From Planctomycetota bacterium (GTDB lineage Bacteria > Planctomycetota > Phycisphaerae > Sedimentisphaerales > Anaerobacaceae), in contig VRUL01000006.1 of NCBI GenBank assembly GCA_019456145.1, positions 96,238 to 128,322 on the forward strand: a stretch of DNA of 32,085 bases, written 5' to 3'. Every line of letters begins with the position of its first letter. Position 1 is the first letter of the stretch. Under the pieces are notes generated by a model. That model had not been told where the DNA came from. It saw only the letters and a list, made by a program, of their open reading frames with translations, and did no database searches. This document shows positions 1-6,922 of the stretch, piece by piece. A program made the position numbers and the translations under genes.

Positions 1-142
1 AAGCCAAACAATTAGCCGTTCATATTTAAAAAATCACAACGAATGAGAAATTCAGCAAGGATTATGGATTGCGAGATCAAGTCCGGAGGGCACCTTAGGG
101 TGTAAACAAATTCGGATTTTCGAAATTCATAAACTCAAAACG

Positions 143-166
143 AGGGGAATCCCTGTCCCTTTTTTT
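143..166 (+). terminator. possible rho-independent terminator of an upstream gene
   Basis: AGGGG at 143-147 can pair with TCCCT at 156-160 (one G-T pair, 8-base loop), followed at once by a run of seven T. It lies just before the promoter at 180, which fits the end of a transcript that began outside the window. The stem is short, so this is tentative. The rest of 1-179 has no supported gene; a small CACC-TTAG-GGTG hairpin sits at 91-102. Confidence 0.3.
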
Positions 167-179
167 GCGTTTTTTTGGT

Positions 180-208
180 TTGACACGTTCCCGAAGTTAT
201 GGTAATAT
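180..208 (+). promoter_or_regulatory. sigma-70-type promoter for the RCC1-repeat gene
   Basis: TTGACA at 180-185 and TAATAT at 203-208 are separated by exactly 17 bases, close to the bacterial housekeeping consensus. Transcription would start near 215 and give a leader of about 105 bases before the ATG at 320. No other gene lies between, so the RCC1-repeat gene is the likely target. Confidence 0.7.
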
Positions 209-319
209 GATTGTTTAGCAAGTCTGAGATGTTTTCTTTGCTGTTTTGTGCGAGTGTGGGCCGTAGTTGTGATAGTTCGGCTTAAGTAGGGTAGAATGGG
301 GGGAAGGAGGTAAAAAGGA

Positions 320-2329
320 ATGAATGGGACGAGGAATTCAAGCCTGTGGGCAAAATTCACTTTACTTATAGTTGCGGCTGTGTGCTGGGTTAGTATGGCG
401 CAATCAGCGTTAGCAGGGATTATCGTCGGTTGGGGGAGTATAGCTGTAGATAGCAGCCAACTTGACGGCAACAACTTTGTGGTGATAGCCGCAGGCGGGG
501 AACACAGTCTGTCCCTAAAGTCGGATGGCTCTATCGTCGGATGGGGCTTCGACAATTACGGGCAGGCCACACCTCCTGACGGAAATGACTTTGTGGCGAT
601 AGCTGCTGGCGATCATCACAGTCTGGCTCTAAAGTCTGACGGTTCTATTATCGGCTGGGGCTGGGACAGTTTCAGTCAGGCCACACCTCCTGATGGAAAT
701 GACTTTGTCGCCATAGCTGCAGGCGATTTTCACAGTCTGGCTCTGAAGGACGACGGCTCTATTGTCGGTTGGGGCCGAGACGATTACGGTCAGGCCACAC
801 CTCCTGATGGAAATGACTTTGTTGTCATAGCTGCAGGCGACTCTTACAGTCTGGCTCTGAAAACCGACGGTTCTATTGTCGGCTGGGGCGACGACGATTA
901 CGGTCGGGCCACGTCTCCTGACGGAAACGACTTTGTGGCGATAGCCACAGGCGCCTATCATGGTCTGGCTCTAAGGTCCGACGGCTCTATCGTCGGATGG
1001 GGCTACAACTATTACGGTCAGGTCACGCCTCCTGACACAAACGACTTTGTCGCCATAGCGGCAGGCGGCTATCACGGTCTGGCTCTAAAGGACGACGGCT
1101 CTATTATCGGTTGGGGCGCCGACAATTATGGTCAGGCTACGCCTCCTGATGGAAATGACTTTGTCGCCATAGCTGCAAGCTCCTTTTACAATCTGGCTCT
1201 GAAAGCCGATGGCTCTATTGTTGGCTGGGGCCGAGACGATTACGGTCAGGCCACACCGCCTGCCGGCAGCGATTTTGTGGCGATAGCCGCTGGCGAGATT
1301 CACAGTCTGGCCCTGAAGGCCGACGGCTCTATTATCGCCTGGGGCAGAAACGATTACGGTGGGGCTACACTTCCTGACGGAAATGACTTCGTTGCCATAG
1401 CTGCAGGTGACTATCTCAGTCTGGCTCTGAAGGCCGACCGCTCTATTATCGGCTTGGGCTGGGACAATTACGGGCAGGCCACACCTCCTGACGGAAATGA
1501 CTTTGTGGCGATAGCCGCTGGCGGGAAACACAGTCTGGCTCTAAAGTCCGACGGTTCCATTATCGGCTGGGGCGATGACAATTACGGGCAGGCCACACCT
1601 CCTGACGGAAATGATTTTGTCGCCATAGCTGCGGGTGGGCGTCACAGTCTGGCTCTGAAGACCGACGGTTCTATTATCGGCTGGGGCTACGACAATTACG
1701 GGCAGGCCACGCCTCCTGACAGAAATGATTTTGTTGCCATAGCTGGTGGTTGGCGTCACAGTCTGGCTCTGAAGGCCGACTGCTCTATCATCGGCTGGGG
1801 CTACGACCGTTATGGTCAAGCCACGCCGCCTGATGGTAGCGACTTTGTGGCGATATCCGCTGGCAGTGTCCACAGTCTGGCTCTGAAGTCCGACGGCTCT
1901 ATCGTCCGCTGGGGTAGTCAGACCACGGCGCCTGACGGAAATGACTTTGTGGCAATAGCCGCTGGCGGGCGTCACAGTCTGGCCATCAGACGTGAGCCGC
2001 CAATAGAAGCCCAAATGAAATTCACGCCACAAACACTAAATTGCAATAGCAGAGGAAAATGGGTCAAGGCGCACTTTGTTCTGTCTACGGATTTGGCGGT
2101 TGAGGACGTTGATTCTAATGTTTTAGGCCGGATTGATTCGCTCGGCATCGAAGCAGACTATATGGATGTCTTTATCGATGAGGATGGCTTAGTCAGTGTC
2201 GAGATGGCTTTTGACCGTACTGCTTTCTGTGATGCTCTAACTGACTCTGGGTCTATTGAGATAACCGTTAAAGGCTTTCTTACAAACGGTCAATACTATT
2301 ATGGTACAGAGACCATAAAAATAAAATAG
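320..2329 (+). CDS. secreted RCC1-repeat beta-propeller protein
   Basis: The 669-residue protein has a signal peptide (hydrophobic stretch about 12-30, likely cleavage after ALA at 31-33). It then has 14 tandem RCC1-type units. Twelve are exactly 38 residues long (69-524), with a short first and a short last unit. The consensus carries SIIGWG, NYGQATPPDG, FVAIAAG and HSLALK. RCC1 repeats form seven-bladed propellers, so 14 units could make two propellers (inference). Residues about 560-669 form a separate domain with the pattern FTPQTLNCNSRGKW, recognisable from the C-termini of other secreted planctomycete proteins and of unknown function. The start is fixed by GGAGG at 306-310, nine bases before the ATG. 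It is probably an extracellular or surface binding protein; the ligand is unknown. Confidence 0.88.
   Translation: MNGTRNSSLWAKFTLLIVAAVCWVSMAQSALAGIIVGWGSIAVDSSQLDGNNFVVIAAGGEHSLSLKSDGSIVGWGFDNYGQATPPDGNDFVAIAAGDHHSLALKSDGSIIGWGWDSFSQATPPDGNDFVAIAAGDFHSLALKDDGSIVGWGRDDYGQATPPDGNDFVVIAAGDSYSLALKTDGSIVGWGDDDYGRATSPDGNDFVAIATGAYHGLALRSDGSIVGWGYNYYGQVTPPDTNDFVAIAAGGYHGLALKDDGSIIGWGADNYGQATPPDGNDFVAIAASSFYNLALKADGSIVGWGRDDYGQATPPAGSDFVAIAAGEIHSLALKADGSIIAWGRNDYGGATLPDGNDFVAIAAGDYLSLALKADRSIIGLGWDNYGQATPPDGNDFVAIAAGGKHSLALKSDGSIIGWGDDNYGQATPPDGNDFVAIAAGGRHSLALKTDGSIIGWGYDNYGQATPPDRNDFVAIAGGWRHSLALKADCSIIGWGYDRYGQATPPDGSDFVAISAGSVHSLALKSDGSIVRWGSQTTAPDGNDFVAIAAGGRHSLAIRREPPIEAQMKFTPQTLNCNSRGKWVKAHFVLSTDLAVEDVDSNVLGRIDSLGIEADYMDVFIDEDGLVSVEMAFDRTAFCDALTDSGSIEITVKGFLTNGQYYYGTETIKIK
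524..1993 (+). repeat. 114-bp tandem coding repeats (RCC1 units)
   Basis: Twelve consecutive 114-bp units (524-1891) plus a shortened last unit encode the RCC1 repeats. They are very similar at DNA level, for example the recurring stretch for CysNoTPPDG-like loops encoding TPPDGNDFVAIAAG. Such similarity suggests recent amplification and makes unit number prone to change. The repeats also create long antisense reading frames that are artefacts. Confidence 0.9.
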
Positions 2330-2406
2330 AGATATGTAGTCGAAGCTAAATATAGGAAAATGATTTATCCTTCGCAATAGATGCAACGGAGAAGAAGGAC
2401 AGAAAG

Positions 2407-2617
2407 ATGAGTGAGACGAGGATTTCAAGCCTGTTGGGGGTGGATTGCTGTAGTAGTTATTGTAGGCTGTAGTTGTTTGTCTGCTGAAGGTATATACGGC
2501 GGGGGTACGAGAGAGCCTAATGATCCATATCAGATACGGGATGCTAATCATATGCAGGCTATTGGGGCTGATGCAAATGACTGGGCCAAGCATTTCGAAT
2601 TGGCATATCAGATATAG
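2407..2617 (+). pseudogene. frameshifted, truncated secreted-protein remnant
   Basis: From the ATG at 2407 the frame reads MSETRISSLLG, which matches the first residues of the RCC1-repeat protein (MNGTRNSSLW) at both protein and DNA level. The frame then breaks at a run of five G (2436-2440). Removing one G restores a normal signal peptide (WIAVVVIVGCSCLSAEG) followed by GGGTREPNDPYQIRDANHMQ and IGADANDWAKHF. That pattern is typical of the start of large secreted planctomycete proteins with PNDPYxI segments. The reading then stops at 2615-2617 after only about 70 residues, so the bulk of the protein is missing. A shorter reading from the GTG at 2411 avoids the shift but loses the conserved N-terminus. 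Called a decayed gene with a homopolymer insertion; a sequencing error at the G run is possible, but it would not repair the downstream truncation. Confidence 0.6.
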
Positions 2618-2623
2618 TATGTA

Positions 2624-2692
2624 CTTGTTTAGCGGGTGGGGGTGGATATGCTATATTGCGATTTGTTGGAAGTAGAGATTGTTGGAGTATTT
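2624..2692 (+). repeat. leader repeat copy A (pairs with 2988-3056)
   Basis: About 69 bases align without gaps to 2988-3056, including the identical stretch GTTGGAAGTAGAGATTG and a shared CTATATTG. Each copy lies upstream of a small membrane-protein gene. It could be a duplicated promoter/leader or the trace of a tandem gene duplication. Confidence 0.65.
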
Positions 2693-2704
2693 GTCGAGAA
2701 TGAA

Positions 2705-2983
2705 ATGATTGATTTTATTTCAACAAAGTGGCTAAATCGAACTCGAAAAATAAACTTTGCACTATTCATCTGTGTAGTAGTCATGTCGTTTCTTGTTGAT
2801 GGCAATGGCAGAATCTCCGGACTTTCGGAAAAAGCATCCTATGTAATTACAGTGTTATTTTTTTCTTTCGGAATACTTTTGAGTAGCGTCCTCACCATAA
2901 TTGACAAGAGATACAGGTTCGCAACGGTGCTCTTCTTAATCGTTTATCTCATATTGGCTGCTCCAGCAGTATGGCCTTTTTGA
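2705..2983 (+). CDS. small three-helix membrane protein, unknown
   Basis: From the ATG at 2705 the product is about 92 residues. Hydrophobic segments are INFALFICVVVMSFLV, ASYVITVLFFSFGILLSSVL and FATVLFLIVYLILAAPAVW, so three membrane spans are likely. An upstream in-frame GTG at 2636 would add 23 residues, but that part is encoded by the leader repeat shared with 2988-3056, which argues against it. No clear ribosome-binding site decides the start. I do not recognise the family. It sits between a decayed secreted-protein gene and a second membrane protein, in the same direction. Being small and unplaced, it could also be a spurious or decaying frame, but the regular hydrophobic pattern favours a real protein. 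Confidence 0.5.
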   Translation: MIDFISTKWLNRTRKINFALFICVVVMSFLVDGNGRISGLSEKASYVITVLFFSFGILLSSVLTIIDKRYRFATVLFLIVYLILAAPAVWPF

Positions 2984-2987
2984 TAGC

Positions 2988-3056
2988 TTGTTTGGCGGGA
3001 TGTATTTGATATACTATATTGAGGTTCGTTGGAAGTAGAGATTGGCCAAATATTTT
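2988..3056 (+). repeat. leader repeat copy B (pairs with 2624-2692)
   Basis: Second copy of the leader repeat, offset by 364 bases from copy A. It begins directly after the stop of the small membrane protein and precedes the next membrane-protein gene. Confidence 0.65.
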
Positions 3057-3115
3057 ATTTTAATGATTTTATTAACCGATGAAGTGAAATAATGAGATGA
3101 TAAGTCTTGCGGAGT

Positions 3116-3697
3116 ATGAAAAAAAAAGAAAAGATAATTAATATCACACGAACGTGCACGATACCGTTTATCCTTTTTGTATTTCCAATTGTATGCATAA
3201 CAGCAGCCGGGGAGAATGAATGGATCGGGAGGTTAATTGCACTAACAGTAGTTTTCACTTTCGGGATTCCAATGCTTTTTTGGTGGGCACTAAATCCTAA
3301 ATCAAACTTCATAACAAAACGTGCAAAGCTCAATCAACCAAAATTCAAGAAGATAAAACCATATATAGACTTACTTATGCGATTAGTTATTATTGCCTTT
3401 GGGATTTGTTTGTTGTGGGGCACGGCAATACCATTGGCCATCGGTGTTGGTTCTCTTATGTGCGATGAAAGACCAGTCGTGGTAAGAGGTTGCACAACAA
3501 GTATTACGACGCCTTTTCCCCTATTGGAATTTCTAAGCCAAGAAATAGTGCTGGAAAACACGGGCGATAAAACCACATATCGCTTCTGGTATTCGCTTAG
3601 ACCTCGGCTTAAACACAACAGAAATTATGAGTTCTTAATCCTACCTCGCTCAAGACTTGTATTAGAGGCCAAAGAGTTAAAAGAGATGAGAAAATAG
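3116..3697 (+). CDS. membrane protein of unknown function
   Basis: The ATG at 3116 gives 193 residues; a TTG at 3107 in the same frame would add three. The N-terminus is strongly basic (MKKKEKIINITR). It is followed by hydrophobic segments at roughly 14-32, 40-58 and 82-106, so three spans are likely. The C-terminal half (about 110-193) is polar and contains a CDERPVVVRGCTTSI segment with two cysteines, perhaps an extracytoplasmic beta-rich domain, and ends in a charged helix rich in Lys and Glu. No known family is recognised. GGAG lies only one base from the ATG at 3116, so the exact start is uncertain. The codon use is AT-rich compared with the glycosidase gene downstream. Confidence 0.6.
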   Translation: MKKKEKIINITRTCTIPFILFVFPIVCITAAGENEWIGRLIALTVVFTFGIPMLFWWALNPKSNFITKRAKLNQPKFKKIKPYIDLLMRLVIIAFGICLLWGTAIPLAIGVGSLMCDERPVVVRGCTTSITTPFPLLEFLSQEIVLENTGDKTTYRFWYSLRPRLKHNRNYEFLILPRSRLVLEAKELKEMRK

Positions 3698-3849
3698 GTT
3701 TGTTTGATTCTAATATTATATCCGAGAACTGGCCTATTGAAGAACTGCGGCGAGTCAATAGTGAATAGTTGATAATATTTAGGATAGTGAAAACCCTGGC
3801 GGAGTAAGGATTTGTTTTTTAGAATGGGTGTGATTTGTTGAGAGAATAA

Positions 3850-3875
3850 CTGCATGGGCTAAAGCCCATCCTACA
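3850..3875. repeat. interspersed palindrome GGGCTAAAGCCC, copy 1
   Basis: CTGCATGGGCTAAAGCCCAT followed by CCTACA is shared almost exactly with 19180-19205 and in shorter form with 13047-13069. The core is an inverted repeat around TAAA, like a REP-type element. All copies keep a CTAC on the same side. This copy lies just ahead of the ribosome-binding site of the glycosidase gene. Confidence 0.75.
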
Positions 3876-3890
3876 TTTTTGGAGTAAAAG

Positions 3891-6803
3891 ATGATGAAAA
3901 AGGGTAATTACAGGGGAATGGTAATGGAGACAAAAAGCAGGGTATCAGTGTTGTTGATATTGTTCGTGGGCGTGGGGATGTGTGCGGTGGCTGATGGGGC
4001 GAGGGACCCGTTGGAACAATATAACGTGGTGTGGGAGACGGCGAGTAAGGATTCATCGGGGTCGATGCCGATAGGGAATGGTGGTATCGGGCTGAATGTA
4101 TGGGTCGAGGAAGATGGGGACCTACTCTTTTATATCAGTAAAACCGATTTGTGGAGTGAGAACGCGCGGCTGATGAAGCTTGGCAAGGTGCGAGTGAAGG
4201 TGCGGCCGAACCAGTTTGAAAAAGGGATGGCGTTCAAGCAAACTTTGAAGCTGCGCCAAGGGGAGATAGAGATAACAGGAGGGGCAGCGGAGCAGAAAGT
4301 GAGGCTGCGGGTGTGGGTGGATGCCAATCAGCAGGTGATACGTGTTGAGGCGGAGAGTAAAGAAGCATTTGGGTTTGAAACTGAGCTGGAAGTGTGGCGT
4401 ACGAAGGAGCGTGAATTAAAGGGAGGCGAAGCGAACAGCGCACGGGGATTAACGAGAGGTGATTATCCGATTATCGTATATCCTGATACTATTATGCCAG
4501 CGAAGGACGGCAGGATTGTATGGTATCATCGAAATGAGAAGTCGTGTTATCCAGTGACGCTGAAGAACCAGCACCTTGGGGAGCTGCTTGCAAAGTATCC
4601 TGACCCGCTGATGGGCAGGACGTTTGGCGGGTGTATGAAAGGAGACGGCCTGAAGGCGGTCGGTAACCAGGTTTTGAAGTCGGTTGAGCCGGGCAAGCGA
4701 TTTGTGGTTTCGATTTATCCTTTGACGGCCCAAACAAAAACGAGTGGAGAGTGGTTGAAGCTATTAGAGAACCAGGTAAAATCGATTGATGCGACGGATT
4801 TGGAAACAGCAAGGGCGGGGCACAGGAAGTGGTGGGACGAGTTCTGGGGGAGAAGCTGGATTCGTGTTTCGGGGGAGTCATTGTCACAAAAAATCACCAC
4901 CAACTCGCTGCCTTTGCGGATAGGGGCTTGCAGCAATGGGCAGAACCGGTTCAAAGGGTATATATCGCGGGCGCGGGTCTTCGGAAGGGCTCTCAACGAG
5001 AGTGAGATTGCGGCCTTGGCCAAATATCCGAGTACCGCACCTGCTAAGGGGCTTGTGTGTGACTGGAGTTTTGAAGGTTCTATTGATGGCCTTTTTATTA
5101 ACAAGGTCGATAGTGAGCTTGGCGCAAGGATCGTTGGCGACCTTAGTATTGTCGAACATGGGGGGCGAAAATGCCTGCGTTTTGGTGGAGATGGTTATCT
5201 CGAAGTTCCTCATAGTTCGAAGTTGAATCTTACGGAGGCGAGTACGTTAGAGGCGTGGATAGCGCCGGAGATACACGGCGGCGGTGGGGGGCGGATAATA
5301 GATAAGTCAAAGTCGGGGACATCCAATGCTTATCTGCTGGATACGTATCCTGGTAATTCGCTGCGTATGATTGTGGAGGCGGGGACGCTTGGTTATGATG
5401 CGAAGTTCCAGCCGGGCCAGTGGGTACATGTTGTTTCGACGTACGAGGGCAGAGGCGGGCAATCGAAACTGTATATAAACGGGAAGGTTGTCGCATCGTC
5501 TGGAGCGGAGGCGAACGCGTCTATCGTGTCGAGAGGATACGTACTGCAGCGATGGATAAACGCGTGCGGAGGGCGTGGAGCGTATCCTATTAAATTCAAC
5601 GGATCAATCTTTACGGTCGATGCGCAGATTGGCAATGAGCATTATGACGGCGACTGGCGGCGGTGGGGCGGGATGTTCTGGTGGCAAAATACGCGGCTGC
5701 CATACTGGTCAATGATCGCGGCGGGGGATTTGGATTTGATGGGGCCATTATTTGGTATGTATAAGGACGTGCTTGGGCTGTGCAGGGACAAGACGAGGAT
5801 TTATTATAAGCACGGGGGAGCTTTTTTCCCGGAGACAATGTATTTTTGGGGGACTAACGGGAACTGCGACTACGGGTGGGGACATAAAGGGCCTGAGACG
5901 GTCAACCAGTATATTCGGCGGGAATGGCAGGGGGGGATCGAGATTGTCGCGATGATGTTAGACTACTACGCGATAACAGGGGACGATGAATTTGTGCGTG
6001 AAACGCTGCTGCCGATAGCGGAAGCTACCGTGACATTCTATGATGAGCACTGGGAGCGGGACGAAGAGGGTAAGATACGATTAGAGCCATCGCAATCGCT
6101 GGAGACGTGGTGGAAGTGCGTTAATCCGATGCCTGAGGTTGCGGGATTGCAGTATGTTATACCGCGACTTTTAGAGCTTTCGGCTGATTTGACGACGAGG
6201 GCGCAGCGGAGAGCGTGGAAGAAGACGTTGGGTGATCTGCCGGCGATACCGATAAAAGAAGAGGATGGAAAGGGATATCTGCTTCCAGCGGAGAAATTCA
6301 GCAATAAAAGGAACCAGGAAAATCCCGAGCTTTATGCGATTTTTCCTTATCGAGTTTTCGGGGTTGGCAAAGGCGGTCTTGATATTGCCGTTGAGGCGTA
6401 TAACCGGCGGGTACATAAGGGGACGGGAGGGTGGTATCAGACGGCGATACAGGCGGCATATCTTGGATTGGTTGAGGACGCGGCGAGATTTGTAACGAAG
6501 AATTTTTCAACGAAAGACGGAGGCAGCCGATTTCCCGCGTTCTGGGGGCCGAACTATGACTGGATTCCCGACCAGGATCACGGCGGTGTTACGATGACTG
6601 CGCTGCAGCGAATGGTAATACAAACCGAGGGCAAAAAGATATTGCTATTTCCTGCGTGGCCTAAAGAATGGGACGTTGAATTTAAATTGCACGCACCTAT
6701 GAAGACGACCGTGGAAGGTGTTTATCGGGATGGTAAGCTGGAGCGGCTGAAAGTAACGCCGCGGTCGCGAGCGAGGGACGTAGTGAAGATAGGGCCTCAG
6801 TGA
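3891..6803 (+). CDS. secreted GH95-like (DUF5703-type) glycoside hydrolase with inserted LamG domain
   Basis: The 970-residue protein begins with a signal peptide (core VSVLLILFVGVGMCAVA). Residues about 40-330 match the N-terminal beta-domain of DUF5703/GH95-like enzymes (WETASKDSSGSMPIGNGGIG, ISKTDLWSE, WWDEFWGRSWIRVSG). Residues about 335-543 are LamG/concanavalin-like. The rest (about 544-900) is an alpha/alpha-barrel with GYVLQRWINACGGRGAYPIK, FNGSIFTVDAQ, FPETMYFWG and LEPSQSLETWW, followed by a short beta end. GH95 enzymes are mainly alpha-L-fucosidases and galactosidases; the substrate here is unknown and I did not assign catalytic residues. GGAG at 3881-3884 supports the ATG at 3891; an in-frame ATG at 3924 is an alternative. 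A palindromic repeat sits just upstream. Confidence 0.8.
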   Translation: MMKKGNYRGMVMETKSRVSVLLILFVGVGMCAVADGARDPLEQYNVVWETASKDSSGSMPIGNGGIGLNVWVEEDGDLLFYISKTDLWSENARLMKLGKVRVKVRPNQFEKGMAFKQTLKLRQGEIEITGGAAEQKVRLRVWVDANQQVIRVEAESKEAFGFETELEVWRTKERELKGGEANSARGLTRGDYPIIVYPDTIMPAKDGRIVWYHRNEKSCYPVTLKNQHLGELLAKYPDPLMGRTFGGCMKGDGLKAVGNQVLKSVEPGKRFVVSIYPLTAQTKTSGEWLKLLENQVKSIDATDLETARAGHRKWWDEFWGRSWIRVSGESLSQKITTNSLPLRIGACSNGQNRFKGYISRARVFGRALNESEIAALAKYPSTAPAKGLVCDWSFEGSIDGLFINKVDSELGARIVGDLSIVEHGGRKCLRFGGDGYLEVPHSSKLNLTEASTLEAWIAPEIHGGGGGRIIDKSKSGTSNAYLLDTYPGNSLRMIVEAGTLGYDAKFQPGQWVHVVSTYEGRGGQSKLYINGKVVASSGAEANASIVSRGYVLQRWINACGGRGAYPIKFNGSIFTVDAQIGNEHYDGDWRRWGGMFWWQNTRLPYWSMIAAGDLDLMGPLFGMYKDVLGLCRDKTRIYYKHGGAFFPETMYFWGTNGNCDYGWGHKGPETVNQYIRREWQGGIEIVAMMLDYYAITGDDEFVRETLLPIAEATVTFYDEHWERDEEGKIRLEPSQSLETWWKCVNPMPEVAGLQYVIPRLLELSADLTTRAQRRAWKKTLGDLPAIPIKEEDGKGYLLPAEKFSNKRNQENPELYAIFPYRVFGVGKGGLDIAVEAYNRRVHKGTGGWYQTAIQAAYLGLVEDAARFVTKNFSTKDGGSRFPAFWGPNYDWIPDQDHGGVTMTALQRMVIQTEGKKILLFPAWPKEWDVEFKLHAPMKTTVEGVYRDGKLERLKVTPRSRARDVVKIGPQ

Positions 6804-6922
6804 GAAGGCAGGCACTATTTGGGGCGGACATACTCATTGGTTGAATTTTAGATAAAGGGAACGCCTGGCCGATATAGAAATTGGCTTTGCGTTTTTCATG
6901 TTTTTTTTATAGATTGGTCAAA

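Noticed and set aside
629..2032. Three long antisense reading frames across the RCC1 repeats
   Set aside because: They repeat with the same 114-bp period as the sense gene, are Val/Arg-rich mirror translations, and lack start signals.
6881..6922. TTG start extending RNase R by 14 residues
   Set aside because: The extra codons fall in T-rich leader sequence, while the ATG at 6923 begins the conserved winged-helix domain.
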